Shown: positions 44,462 to 53,501, numbered from the stretch's first letter. The stretch is 64,000 nucleotides of DNA from JAKFWF01 sp031374115 (GCA_031374115.1 JANMNO010000160.1:6343-70342); one strand, 5' to 3'. Made by a program: numbers and translations. The notes: a model not told the origin generated them from the letters alone.

Positions 44462-45073
44462 TCAGCGCGCCTTTGCCATTTCCGTGAGCGTGGTCGGCCC
44501 ACCGGCTGGACATGAAGCTTGACGGCCAATTTGCGAGCCGGGCTTTACGGGTTGTCGTTTTGCGAAACCATCGAGCACCTTCTCCAACAGTTCTGGGGTC
44601 AAATCTTCATATGTGTCCTTGAAGATCTGTACCATAGGCGCGTTGGCGCAGGATCCCAGGCATTCGACCTCTTCCCAACTGAAATTGCCATCCGCCGAGA
44701 CGTGATGAGGATCATGATGGATGCGTGATTTGCAGGTTTCGATCAGCTTGTCCGCGCCGCGCAGCAGACACGGCGTCGTGCCGCACACTTGGACATGGGC
44801 GTTCCGGCCAACGGGCGCCAGTTGGAACATCGTATAGAATGTCGCGATCTCGTATACGCGGATGAACGCCATATCGAGCATCTCCGCGACATAACGGATG
44901 GCCGGTTCGGTGCACCAACCTTCCTGTTCCTGCGCGCGCCACAGCAGCGGGATCACGGCTGAAGCTTGTTTGCCTGCCGGATATCTGGTGATCACCGTCT
45001 TCGCCCAAGCGAGATTTTCGGCGTTGAACGCAAACGAGCGTGGCTGATCAGGATGCAGACGGCGCACGGACAT
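44462..45073 (-). CDS. nuoE: NADH-quinone oxidoreductase subunit E
   Basis: A 203-residue thioredoxin-like subunit carrying the N1a [2Fe-2S] cluster. Ligand motifs are VQVCGTTPCLLRG and EVECLGSCANAPM. The N-terminal half has YPAGKQASAVIPLLWRAQEQ and YEIATFYTMF. It forms the NADH-oxidising module with NuoF. It is the first gene of this three-gene unit; upstream is a divergent intergenic region and yajC, not nuoD, so the module is separated from the rest of complex I. Confidence 0.96.
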   Translation of the reverse strand: MSVRRLHPDQPRSFAFNAENLAWAKTVITRYPAGKQASAVIPLLWRAQEQEGWCTEPAIRYVAEMLDMAFIRVYEIATFYTMFQLAPVGRNAHVQVCGTTPCLLRGADKLIETCKSRIHHDPHHVSADGNFSWEEVECLGSCANAPMVQIFKDTYEDLTPELLEKVLDGFAKRQPVKPGSQIGRQASCPAGGPTTLTEMAKAR

Positions 45074-45409
45074 GGCCGGGAAAACCTCTTTGAATCGAGC
45101 TGGTACGCGGTTCTTTCCCCGGCACCGTATTCAGCGGCGTTCCTAAGCTTATCCACGAGCCATGACAAGGTGGGCCGACACGCTTTCGCGTTGCGAACGA
45201 GTGGACGGCACGACCAACCCAGGCAGGTACAAATTAAGCAGCTGTCATAACGGGGTTCTGTTGATTGGCCACCAGTAAAGCTGTAGAAGCGGGCGAAAAA
45301 GGCAATCGGTCGCTGGCGGCGCTTGCAAATGCCCGAAAAGACGGCCACATGCCTGTCTTCCATTCAGCGAATTCAGAAATCCACTCGAGCCCGAGGCACC
45401 TGACCGTCG
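45074..45409. other. Divergent promoter region nuoE / yajC
   Basis: About 336 bases without a convincing gene. Both neighbours point away, so this holds the promoter of the nuoE-nuoF unit and that of the yajC-secDF run. I see no clear hairpin or riboswitch-like element. Confidence 0.5.
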
Positions 45410-45739
45410 ATGTTCATCTCTCCCGCTTTTGCGCAAGCCACCGGTGCCGGCCCGGATCCATTGATCAACATGCTCGTACCGCTGTTGCTCGTGCTGCCGA
45501 TCTTCTACTTCCTGTTGTGGCGCCCGCAGCAGCAGCGTCTGAAGCAGCACCGCGACCTGATTGCTTCGGTGAAGCGCGGCGATACCGTCGTGACCGCAGG
45601 CGGCATCATCGGCACAGTCGTGAAGGTCAAAGACGACAATGAGCTTGAGGTGGAGATCGCCAAGGACACGCGCGTGCGGGTATTGAAAAGTTCGGTTTCC
45701 GATGTGCGCAACAAGGGCGAGCCAGTCAAAGCTGCTTGA
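45410..45739 (+). CDS. yajC: Preprotein translocase subunit YajC
   Basis: A 109-residue single-pass membrane protein. Hydrophobic helix MLVPLLLVLPIFYFLLWRPQ followed by the YajC signature RPQQQRLKQHRDLIASVKRG, DTVVTAGGIIGTVVKV and a charged C-terminus. It associates with SecDF to support Sec-dependent export. It is first of the yajC-secD-secF run. Confidence 0.96.
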   Translation: MFISPAFAQATGAGPDPLINMLVPLLLVLPIFYFLLWRPQQQRLKQHRDLIASVKRGDTVVTAGGIIGTVVKVKDDNELEVEIAKDTRVRVLKSSVSDVRNKGEPVKAA

Positions 45740-45831
45740 GGAAATTTCATCACGGCCAGCGCCGTCCTTGCGCGCGGCGGCCGGCCTCCGCAGTGGATCA
45801 GCCGAGCACCATCAAACACAAGTGAGCTTCC

Positions 45832-47457
45832 ATGCTGCATTTCACCCGAGGTAAGATCATCGCGATCGTAGGCATCTGCCTATTCGGATTGCTCGCGTGC
45901 GTGCCGAATTTCTTGTCCCCCACAGCACTCGAGTCTTACCCGAACTTCCTGCCCAAAACGCGAATCAATCTCGGTCTTGATCTGCAGGGCGGCGCGCACG
46001 TGCTGGCCGGCATGGACATCGAAGAGTTGCGGCGCGATTGGCTCGATAAGATCCGTGACGCCGCGCGGGCTGCCATGCTGAGGGAAAAGCTTGGCTTTCA
46101 GAGCGTCGGCATTGCCCAAGGCGGCGTGGTCGTGCGCCTCACCAAGGCCGAGGATCAAGATGCAGCCTTGAAGGCGCTGCGGGCACTCGCTCAACCGATC
46201 TCAGGGGTGGACCTCACCGGCTCGGCGGCACTCGACATTGATGTCGCGCGCGAGAGTGCCGATGCCATCTCGTTGAAGCCAACAGCAGCCGGTATGCAGG
46301 CGCGCGTCACAGGTGCGATCGGTAGTGCGGTGGAAATCGTTCGCAATCGCTGCGATCCCGGCGGCAACAAGGAAATGGTGATTCAGCGCCAGGGCTCGGA
46401 CCGCATCCTCCTGCAAGCGCCTGGGATTGAAGATGTCAGAACCATCGAAGACTGTTTCAAAGTCGCTAAGCTGACCTTCCATCTCGTCCATCCAACGATG
46501 AGTGCAGAGGAAGCGCGTACCGGGCGCACTCCATCGGGCTATAAAATCCTGCCCAGCCGCGATGGTGGCGAGGAATTGATCGAGTCGCGCAGCACAGTGA
46601 CCGGGGAACAGCTGGTTGACGCGCAGCCCGGTTTCGATCAACGCACCAATGAACCGATTGTATCGTTCCGCTTCAACCAATCTGGCGCCAGAACATTTGG
46701 CAAACTCTCTTCGGAGAACGTGGGCCGGCGCTTTGCCGTCGTTCTCGACGACAAAGTGATTACCGCCCCGCGCATCAACGAACCGATCCTTGGTGGCACC
46801 GGACAGATCACGGGCAACTTCCAGGTCGCCGAGGCCAACAGTCTTGCGACCAACCTGCGTTCGGGCGCTTTGCCGGCGAAGCTAACGATCGTCGAACAAC
46901 GGGTCGTTGGCGCAAGCCTAGGTGCGGACTCGATTAAAGCTGGCCAGCGCGCATCCTTGATCGGCGCTGTTGCAGTCGTAGTCTTTATGACATTCGCCTA
47001 CGGCCTGTTCGGCGTGTTCGCGGTGATCGCGGTTGGGCTCAACGTGCTGTTGATCGTTGCCGTGATGTCACTGCTCGGCTCGACGCTCACCCTGCCCGGC
47101 ATCGCTGGCATCGTGCTGACGATCGGCATGGCTGTCGACGCCAACGTGCTGATCTACGAACGCATGCGAGAAGAACTACGCAATGGCAAATCGACCATCG
47201 CGGCACTCGATGCCGGCTTCGACCGTGCCTTCGCCACCATCATCGACGCGAACCTCACCACTCTGGTTGCCGGCATTGTGATGTTCTGGTTGGGGTCTGG
47301 TCCGATCCGCGGCTTTGCGATCACGCTGTCACTCGGCATCATGACGACCGTGTTCACGGCCTTTACCGTAACGCGCCTGCTGGTTGCGTGGTGGCTGTCA
47401 CGTCAAAAGGACCGCAAGATCGCAACCCCGCTTTCATTCAAGCCCGTGAGGCAGTGA
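45832..47457 (+). CDS. secD: Protein translocase subunit SecD
   Basis: A 541-residue inner-membrane protein. An N-terminal helix is followed by NLGLDLQGGAHVLAGMD and a large periplasmic domain (P1). Six C-terminal helices include GIVLTIGMAVDANVLIYERMRE with the proton-path aspartate and the ATIIDANLTTLVAGIVMFW segment. With SecF it uses the proton motive force to pull preproteins through SecYEG. It is 92 bp after yajC. Confidence 0.97.
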   Translation: MLHFTRGKIIAIVGICLFGLLACVPNFLSPTALESYPNFLPKTRINLGLDLQGGAHVLAGMDIEELRRDWLDKIRDAARAAMLREKLGFQSVGIAQGGVVVRLTKAEDQDAALKALRALAQPISGVDLTGSAALDIDVARESADAISLKPTAAGMQARVTGAIGSAVEIVRNRCDPGGNKEMVIQRQGSDRILLQAPGIEDVRTIEDCFKVAKLTFHLVHPTMSAEEARTGRTPSGYKILPSRDGGEELIESRSTVTGEQLVDAQPGFDQRTNEPIVSFRFNQSGARTFGKLSSENVGRRFAVVLDDKVITAPRINEPILGGTGQITGNFQVAEANSLATNLRSGALPAKLTIVEQRVVGASLGADSIKAGQRASLIGAVAVVVFMTFAYGLFGVFAVIAVGLNVLLIVAVMSLLGSTLTLPGIAGIVLTIGMAVDANVLIYERMREELRNGKSTIAALDAGFDRAFATIIDANLTTLVAGIVMFWLGSGPIRGFAITLSLGIMTTVFTAFTVTRLLVAWWLSRQKDRKIATPLSFKPVRQ

Positions 47458-47461
47458 AGAC

Positions 47462-48412
47462 ATGTTCAAGGGCGTAGACTTTTTCCCCCATGGCACCAAG
47501 TGGGACGTGGTCGGCAAGCGCTTCTGGTTCGTTGGACTGTCTTGGGTCCTCGCGCTGATTGCCGCGGGCCTATTGATGACCAGGGGCCTTAACTACGGCG
47601 TCGATTTCAAGGGCGGCGCGCTCATCGAGATCCAATCGAAGTCAGGTGATCTCGACATCGGAGCGTTGCGCGACAAGCTCAGCAAGCTCAGCCTTGGCGA
47701 TGTTCAGGTGCAGTCGGTCGGCAAGGGTAACGAGGCGTTGATCCGCGTTGCACAGCAGACGGACGAAAAAGCGCAGAAAGATGCCAACGATAAGGTGGTC
47801 ACCGCACTCGGCGATGGCATAACGTTGCGCCGCACTGAAGTCGTCGGGCCGGCGGTATCCGCCGAATTGAAGCGGACCAGCATACTTGCGGTCGTCGTCT
47901 CGTTGTTCGGCATCTTTGCCTACGTCTGGTTCCGCTTCGAGTGGCAGTTCGCGGTTGCGGCCATCGTCGCGCTGATCCATGACGTCTTCATCACGGCGGG
48001 CATGTTCTCGGCCTTGTGGATTGAGTTCGATCTATCAGTGGTGGCAGCGTTGCTGACGCTTGCCGGTTACTCGATCAACGATACCGTGGTGGTGTTCGAC
48101 CGCATTCGCGAGAACTTGCGCAAGTACAAAAAGATGCCATTGATCGAGTTGATGAACCTTGCCATCAACGAGACGCTTTCGCGCACCGTGTTGACCTCGA
48201 CCGTGACATTCCTGGCTGTGCTTGCACTCTACCTGTTCGGCACAGAGGTCATCCACGGCTTTTCCTTTGCAATGCTGTTCGGCATCTTGATCGGCAGCTA
48301 TTCCTCGATTTTCGTGGCTGCCTCGCTATTGCTATCAGTGGGCATCAAGCGTGACGTTTGGAGCGGCGAGAAGGTGGCGCCAGGAGTTGCCTCCGCCGCC
48401 AAGAAGGGCTGA
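47462..48412 (+). CDS. secF: Protein translocase subunit SecF
   Basis: A 316-residue inner-membrane partner of SecD, starting 4 bp after it. N-terminal NYGVDFKGGALIEIQ, smaller periplasmic domain, then six helices including LTLAGYSINDTVVVFDRIRE and ETLSRTVLTSTVTFLAVLAL. Length is normal. The reading frame ends 12 bp before the Mth938-like gene. Confidence 0.97.
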   Translation: MFKGVDFFPHGTKWDVVGKRFWFVGLSWVLALIAAGLLMTRGLNYGVDFKGGALIEIQSKSGDLDIGALRDKLSKLSLGDVQVQSVGKGNEALIRVAQQTDEKAQKDANDKVVTALGDGITLRRTEVVGPAVSAELKRTSILAVVVSLFGIFAYVWFRFEWQFAVAAIVALIHDVFITAGMFSALWIEFDLSVVAALLTLAGYSINDTVVVFDRIRENLRKYKKMPLIELMNLAINETLSRTVLTSTVTFLAVLALYLFGTEVIHGFSFAMLFGILIGSYSSIFVAASLLLSVGIKRDVWSGEKVAPGVASAAKKG

Positions 48413-48423
48413 TCGAGACGCTC

Positions 48424-48825
48424 ATGGTGCTCAAGGCGAACCCAGCGCCCGCAGCATTTGCCGGACACTTTCCCGGCCGCAGTCCGGTTGAAGCCTATGG
48501 CAATGGCGGGTTTCGCTTCGCCGGCATGAGCCATCGCGGTTCGATCCTATGCCTGCCGAGCGGCGTATGGGCTTGGGACGTCGTCACGACCGATGACGTG
48601 AGCCTTGCGCAACTTGCTCGCGCATTGTCCGAATTGGAGCCGCCCGAGTTCTTGCTTTTGGGAACCGGACGCCAACAAGTCTTTCCCTCGTTAGACATTC
48701 GGCGCGCGTTCGAGGTCAAACGGGTCGGTCTCGAGATCATGGATACCGGGGCTGCCGCACGTACCTACAATATTCTGCTTGCCGAGCGGCGGCCGGTTTC
48801 AGCAGCGCTAATTGCCGTCGACTAG
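48424..48825 (+). CDS. Mth938-like domain protein (DUF498/NDUFAF3-like)
   Basis: A 133-residue single-domain protein. The Mth938-like fold shows AYGNGGFRFAGMSHRGSILC, EFLLLGTGRQQVFPSLDIR, GLEIMDTGAAARTYNILLAE and a C-terminal AALIAVD. This family includes the mitochondrial complex I assembly factor NDUFAF3. ATG 48424 is just after secF. Adjacency to secDF is common in alphaproteobacteria. Together with the NDUFAF6-like gene nearby and nuoE/nuoF across the promoter region, a complex I assembly role is a reasonable guess, not shown. Confidence 0.88.
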   Translation: MVLKANPAPAAFAGHFPGRSPVEAYGNGGFRFAGMSHRGSILCLPSGVWAWDVVTTDDVSLAQLARALSELEPPEFLLLGTGRQQVFPSLDIRRAFEVKRVGLEIMDTGAAARTYNILLAERRPVSAALIAVD

Positions 48826-48845
48826 GGCCTTGGAGGCGCACTGCC

Positions 48846-49448
48846 ATGAACAATATTCTCGGCGACCCGAAGAAGTCGCTGCTCTTAGGGCTGGCCATCT
48901 CTCTGGTCATTCTGATTGCTTGGATGGCGATTGCCGGCGCCGACCGCGTCGGGCTGGTTTCATTTTTGCTGCGGTGGGTTCACGTGTTTTCTGCGATCAT
49001 TTGGGTCGGCATGATTTGGTTCGTGAATTTCATCCAGTTTGCAGCAATTCGGGATGCAGACGATGCGGGTAAAGCTGCGATCCACAAATTCATCGTGCCC
49101 AAGGTTGCGATGACCTTCCGGCACACATCGCACGCCGTGCTTCTCACGGGCATCTTGTTGTTGATCACCAGCGGCTACTTGCTCGACCGGTTGATCTTTA
49201 CCTCTGCCGTCTACGTACCACCGTTGCGCAACGCGCTATTGTGGAGCGGCACGATTGCCGGCGTTGCCATGTGGGCCTTCGTTCACTTCAAGATTTGGCC
49301 GAACATCAAGATCGTGCTCGGCGAAACTCCAGGTGATGCGGACGCCAAGGCGCGTGCGCGTGATACCGTGCGGATCTATGCGCGGCTCAATCTCATACTG
49401 GCGTTGCCGGTGACATTCGTGATGATCGCGGCGGCACACCTTTATTAG
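48846..49448 (+). CDS. PuuD-like (urate oxidase N-terminal domain) membrane protein
   Basis: A 200-residue protein with about five membrane helices. It resembles the membrane part of PuuD-type urate oxidases (COG3748-like): LLRWVHVFSAIIWVGMIWFVNF, TFRHTSHAVLLTGILLLI and MWAFVHFKIWPNIKIVLGE. Conserved histidines (WVH, RHTSH, VHF) are placed as if to bind haem. The cytochrome c domain of true PuuD is absent, so it may be a stand-alone haem membrane protein of unknown role. Urate degradation is not supported by its neighbours. It lies between the Mth938-like and synthase-like genes. Confidence 0.75.
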   Translation: MNNILGDPKKSLLLGLAISLVILIAWMAIAGADRVGLVSFLLRWVHVFSAIIWVGMIWFVNFIQFAAIRDADDAGKAAIHKFIVPKVAMTFRHTSHAVLLTGILLLITSGYLLDRLIFTSAVYVPPLRNALLWSGTIAGVAMWAFVHFKIWPNIKIVLGETPGDADAKARARDTVRIYARLNLILALPVTFVMIAAAHLY

Positions 49449-49459
49449 CGTATCTCAGC

Positions 49460-50278
49460 TTGTCGCTCCCCCCGGCAGATGCAAACCCAGTGTCCGCCAA
49501 CGTGGTGGGAATAGCCGCGCGCGCCTACGAACGCGATCGCTATCTTGCAGCGTTACTCAGCCCTCGCGAGATTCGCGCCGACTTAATCACATTGGCAGCC
49601 TTCGCCGGCGAAGTAGGACGCATCCCAGCGTTCGTGAGCGAGCCGATGATGGGACGCATCCGCCTGCAATGGTGGCTGGAACGTCTCCAGGATCGCAGCA
49701 GCGGTGGCCATCCTGTCGCTGCAGCGATCCTCGACACGATGTCCCGTCATGGGCTACCGGCCGACCGCTTGATCGACCTGATCGAAGCGCATGAAGACAG
49801 CCTCGACAATCGTCCATTCGCCGATGAGGCGGCCCTCCTGCACTATGTCGATCGCATCGATGGCACGCTGTTCGAATTGGCCGCGCGCATAACGAAAAGC
49901 ACCACTGAACTGGCTTTAGACAGCGGCCGCGCCTACGGAATTGCGCGCGTGCTGTGCGAAACGCCGGCAACGCTGGCTCATGGTCGACTGTTGTTACCAC
50001 CGGCTCCGATCGGTGCGAACGGCGGCGCACAACCTGATGATCTTCCTGCCATCGCTCGCGGCCTTGGCATGCTCGCTCGCCGACATCTTGCCGCAATTCA
50101 GCGCCAGATGCGTCGAATGCCCATTCGGGAACGCTCGGCTTTCCTGCCGGTCGCCCTCGTGGAGCCCTATTTAGACGCTCTTGAACTGGAGCGATCGCAA
50201 TCGATCGCCGCCATCGAGATCAATCCATTGCGCCGGGTTTGGCGGCTTTGGCGCTGTCATTGGACGGGCAGAGTGTAA
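49460..50278 (+). CDS. Squalene/phytoene-synthase-family protein, NDUFAF6-like
   Basis: A 272-residue protein. The best start I can see is TTG 49460, 12 bp after the previous stop; a downstream GTG near 49502 is possible. The trans-prenyltransferase fold is suggested by ARAYERDRYLAALLSP, GRIRLQWWLERLQD and IDLIEAHEDSLDNRPF. The Asp-rich DxxxD motifs needed for prenyl diphosphate chemistry are absent or changed (YERDR, EAHEDSLD). That pattern matches NDUFAF6, the complex I assembly factor, rather than a terpene enzyme. Location in the secDF-Mth938 run fits alphaproteobacterial NDUFAF6 homologues. Confidence 0.82.
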   Translation: MSLPPADANPVSANVVGIAARAYERDRYLAALLSPREIRADLITLAAFAGEVGRIPAFVSEPMMGRIRLQWWLERLQDRSSGGHPVAAAILDTMSRHGLPADRLIDLIEAHEDSLDNRPFADEAALLHYVDRIDGTLFELAARITKSTTELALDSGRAYGIARVLCETPATLAHGRLLLPPAPIGANGGAQPDDLPAIARGLGMLARRHLAAIQRQMRRMPIRERSAFLPVALVEPYLDALELERSQSIAAIEINPLRRVWRLWRCHWTGRV

Positions 50279-50322
50279 AGTTAGTTTGAGCCGCCGTGCG
50301 TCGAGGCAACCGGGGTTTGCAC

Positions 50323-52248
50323 ATGAACATTTCTTCCGCGGTTCGACCGAAACATATCCGAGCGCTTGTCGTGGCGACGGCGGTATCGGTCTACTTCGCG
50401 CTGCTGCCATCGGTCGCGATGGCTGCAACCGCAATCGCGTGGCGTGTCGAAAATCCATTCCGGTTTTTCGATGACCCCGCCAGCACGGAAATGCATCGGG
50501 CAACCTGGGCGGACCTTACGGATGAAGAAAGGCGAACTCCGGTGCTCGCAGCAGAGCGGCTATTGGCCAGTCGTCATTCTGATGGCTGGGCGTCGACTGT
50601 TGTCGGCAAAACCTGTTGGGACACGAAACGCAACCGGCATGTGTGTTCGGATAAAGGTGTCTACGTCAACCCAACGGCACACACCGTAATATTAGAAATG
50701 CGCGATATCGAAGATGCTAGTTCGGTCGAGTGCGTTTGGTTGACGGCACCGAAGGGCAAATCGCAGTCGCGCGGCCAGGCGATAAGCAAACTCTGCAGCG
50801 AACCGCTTCGCATCGACGTTGCGTACCCCGAAGGGGTAGGCATTTCAGTCGAAGTTGGTGGCCAAGAAGTTGCGCGCACCGACGTGAGGGTCATTGACCT
50901 ATTGATCGTCGGCATGGGCGACAGCTTCGGCTCGGGCGAGGGCAACCCCGACATCCCGGTCCGTTTCTCACGCGAGCGAGCGGCCGATTACGGCGATGCC
51001 AAAGATGCGAGCCTTGGCGGCTATCCTGCCCGCGTCGGCGATTGGAGCCAAATCGGCGATGCCAAGTTCATCGACGAGAATGCGCGCTGGATCGACCAGG
51101 CCTGCCATCGCTCGCTTTACTCACACCAGCTGCGGACAGCGCTGCAGCTCTCGATCGAAGATCCGCATCGATCGGTGACGTACGTTGGCGCTGCCTGCTC
51201 GGGAGCCGAAGTTACGACGGGGCTTTTCCTGCGCTACAAAGGCAACGAATGGGTCCCCAATCCGCCTGAGTTTTCACAGATCTCGGCGGTCGCAGAAGCG
51301 CAGTGCGGGGGCAAGGAAGCCCGCATGCAGGATCTGCCGGAAGCCTATCACATCGGCGGAAAGATTCCCGATCTCAAGGGCGGCTTGGTGCTGCGCAAAT
51401 GCGAAATCGAGCAAGCGCGTAAGATCGATATTCTGCTGCTGTCGATCGGCGGCAACGACGTCGGCTTTGCCCGCTTGGTTGCAAATGCCGTGTTGGCCGA
51501 TCAATCGATCCTGAAGAAACTAGGCGGTTGGTTCGGTCAAGTTCACGGACCGGCAGAGGCGGGTGCTCAAATCGTGCAGTTGGAAGATCGATACAAATCG
51601 TTCAACCGGGCGATCCACAATATCTTGCATCTGCCATGGAACGAGAGTGATCGCGTCATCCTGACAGCGTATCCGGGCCTCGCCATTCTCGAAGACGGGC
51701 GCAGTGTCTGCCCCGACGGACGCGCCGGTCTCGATGTCGTCAGCGACTTTCAGCTGAGTGCCGTCAAAGCCAAAGAAAGCAGCGCCGTTGCGGAAAAGCT
51801 CAACGGTGTGATGAAGGCAGCAGCGCGGTCACATGGCTGGACTTTCGCCGAAGCCCATCGGCGCGCATTTCTGGGACGTGGCATTTGCGCGGGCTATAAT
51901 GCAAATGCGTTATCATCAGCGGACGATCTTCGCCTGCCACGCAGGAGCGCCGGTGGGGGATGGGAGCCGTACAACCCGGCGGACTTTCAGCCCTACGCCA
52001 GCCGCCAGCGCTGGTTCCGCACGCCGAATGATGCATTTTTGACGGGCAATTTCCACGTATCTGCATCGCTAATGCAAAAAGTCTTGAAGCTGCAGACGCT
52101 GTCCTGGTTCCAGCTTTTGCTGGCTGCGACTTACTCCGGCGCTTTCCATCCAACAGCCGAGGGCCATGCTGCGATCGCCGATAGCGTGGCTGAACGGGCG
52201 CGCGCGGTCCTTGCAAAATATGGCCAAGTCTACACTAGCACTGAGTGA
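50323..52248 (+). CDS. Large secreted SGNH/GDSL-type hydrolase
   Basis: A 641-residue exported protein. I start at ATG 50323, which puts a clean signal peptide first (ALVVATAVSVYFALLPSVAMA). About 190 residues of N-terminal domain with cysteine pairs (GKTCWDTKRNRHVCSDKG) precede the hydrolase. Block I Ser is in VGMGDSFGSGEGNPD, the Asn of block III in LSIGGNDVGFARL, and the Asp/His of block V in FHPTAEGHAAIAD. The hydrolase carries a large insertion. Its target (an ester on a polysaccharide, lipid or glycan) is unknown. It is co-directional with but loosely spaced from the upstream run, and convergent with the Lrp gene 12 bp away. Confidence 0.88.
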   Translation: MNISSAVRPKHIRALVVATAVSVYFALLPSVAMAATAIAWRVENPFRFFDDPASTEMHRATWADLTDEERRTPVLAAERLLASRHSDGWASTVVGKTCWDTKRNRHVCSDKGVYVNPTAHTVILEMRDIEDASSVECVWLTAPKGKSQSRGQAISKLCSEPLRIDVAYPEGVGISVEVGGQEVARTDVRVIDLLIVGMGDSFGSGEGNPDIPVRFSRERAADYGDAKDASLGGYPARVGDWSQIGDAKFIDENARWIDQACHRSLYSHQLRTALQLSIEDPHRSVTYVGAACSGAEVTTGLFLRYKGNEWVPNPPEFSQISAVAEAQCGGKEARMQDLPEAYHIGGKIPDLKGGLVLRKCEIEQARKIDILLLSIGGNDVGFARLVANAVLADQSILKKLGGWFGQVHGPAEAGAQIVQLEDRYKSFNRAIHNILHLPWNESDRVILTAYPGLAILEDGRSVCPDGRAGLDVVSDFQLSAVKAKESSAVAEKLNGVMKAAARSHGWTFAEAHRRAFLGRGICAGYNANALSSADDLRLPRRSAGGGWEPYNPADFQPYASRQRWFRTPNDAFLTGNFHVSASLMQKVLKLQTLSWFQLLLAATYSGAFHPTAEGHAAIADSVAERARAVLAKYGQVYTSTE

Positions 52249-52260
52249 GATCTCTTTACG

Positions 52261-52758
52261 TCACGATGAAGCGGCGTTGGCGCCCTTCATTTTGCGACGC
52301 GCGAATTCAAGCGGCAGCGCGCTTGTGCACTTGATCTGCTCCATCGCAAACGCGGACGAAACGTTCGACAATTCAATCTTGGTGATCAGCTTCTTGTAGA
52401 AGGCGTCATAGGCCGCAATGTCCGGCACGACGACGCGCAACAAATAATCGACTGCGCCACTCATGCGATAAAACTCGACCACCTCGGGGAAGTCGACGAT
52501 GACCTTGTGGAAATCCTCGAGCCATCCAAGCGCGTGCCGATTGGTGGAGATCGACACGAAAACCGTGACGCCCGCCTCGACCGATTTAGGCTCCAACAGC
52601 GCCACCCGTCGCTGAATAATCCCGGCCTCCTCCATCTTTTGAATTCGCCGCCAGCAAGGCGTTGTGGACAGACCTACCGATTTCCCGATTTCAGCTACCG
52701 GCTGCGTGCAATCTTTTTGCAGGATATCCAGTATTTTCAGGTCCATCTCGTCGAGCAT
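52261..52758 (-). CDS. Lrp/AsnC-family transcriptional regulator
   Basis: A 165-residue regulator started at ATG 52758 (MLDEMDLKIL). N-terminal helix-turn-helix: LDILQKDCTQPVAEIGKSVG with recognition helix LSTTPCWRRIQKMEEAGII. C-terminal RAM domain: VTVFVSISTNRHALGWLEDF, DYLLRVVVPDIAAYDAFY. Members bind amino acids and often control their own and a divergent gene. The TTPCWRR helix is the Lrp/AldR-like type. The divergent DUF442 gene is a candidate target. Confidence 0.93.
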   Translation of the reverse strand: MLDEMDLKILDILQKDCTQPVAEIGKSVGLSTTPCWRRIQKMEEAGIIQRRVALLEPKSVEAGVTVFVSISTNRHALGWLEDFHKVIVDFPEVVEFYRMSGAVDYLLRVVVPDIAAYDAFYKKLITKIELSNVSSAFAMEQIKCTSALPLEFARRKMKGANAASS

Positions 52759-52838
52759 CGTATTGTCCCGCCTGGAATAGCTTTGCTTCGCTTGGCAAGT
52801 TCTTGAGCATGCGGTTCGAAACGTTGCGGCGTCAATCA

Positions 52839-52860
52839 AAAAATTAGCAAATATTTTTAA
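52839..52860. promoter_or_regulatory. AT-rich divergent promoter region of the Lrp gene
   Basis: A strikingly AT-rich stretch with AAAAAT and ATTTTT arms (52840-52845, 52854-52859) in an otherwise GC-rich gap between the divergent lrp-like and DUF442 genes. Lrp-family proteins favour AT-rich imperfect palindromes, so autoregulation here is plausible. Confidence 0.35.
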
Positions 52861-52951
52861 CATTTTGGCGTTTAGACTTGTGATACCGGTCACTTGGTGT
52901 CATCTGCTTATTAACTTGAGCAACTTTGCTTCCAACCCATTGGACATCGCG

Positions 52952-53488
52952 ATGCCTCCGATCTCGCCCGGACCTCGATTAACGTGGATCACACCCGACT
53001 TCGCGGTTACCTCGGCGCTGGAAGCGGCCGACTTTGCTGGATTGGCACAACAGGGAATCGCGAGCGTCATATCGAACCGGCCCGACAGCGAAGAAGCGGG
53101 GCAGATGCCGGCCAAAACTGAAGCGGTCTTAGCGTGGCGCGCGGGGTTGGTTTTTCGCCACGTGCCGGCGGCCAAACATGACTTGTTCACGGACGTAGTT
53201 ATCGAGGGCATGGCGGACGCGTTGCGCGGGCTCAAGGGACCTGTCGTCGCGCACTGCAAATCCGGTTTCCGATCGGCGATTGTTTGGGCAGCTGCAAGCG
53301 CTCGCAGCCAACCCGTTGATTGCGTGCTGGCCGCCCTCGACAAGGCAGGGTTCGAGCTCGATTCAATTCGAGATGATCTGGATGCACAAGCCGATCGGAA
53401 GCGCTGGCTCGGCGTTTCGACTTTGCTCGATTGTACGACTGCTTCGAGTGAAGTCACCGACCTACCAAAATCGCGAAGCGCCGCGTGA
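52952..53488 (+). CDS. DUF442/Blh-type phosphatase- or sulfurtransferase-like protein
   Basis: A 178-residue protein of the family annotated as TIGR01244 or beta-lactamase-hydrolase-like. I start at ATG 52952 (MPPISPGPRLTWITPD). It has FAVTSALEAADFAGLAQQGI, SVISNRPDSEEAGQMP, and the cysteine-phosphatase loop AHCKSGFRSAIVWA, that is HCxxGxR. Relatives are fused to a persulfide dioxygenase-type metallo-hydrolase in some rhizobia and plant-associated bacteria; here it stands alone. Sulfide or persulfide metabolism or dephosphorylation are both open. The last 30 residues look unstructured. Confidence 0.8.
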   Translation: MPPISPGPRLTWITPDFAVTSALEAADFAGLAQQGIASVISNRPDSEEAGQMPAKTEAVLAWRAGLVFRHVPAAKHDLFTDVVIEGMADALRGLKGPVVAHCKSGFRSAIVWAAASARSQPVDCVLAALDKAGFELDSIRDDLDAQADRKRWLGVSTLLDCTTASSEVTDLPKSRSAA

Positions 53489-53501
53489 GCACGCCGTTTC
53501 T

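Noticed and set aside
48846..49448. Urate degradation assignment for the PuuD-like protein
   Set aside because: Only the membrane domain is present, the cytochrome c domain is missing, and no purine catabolism genes are nearby.
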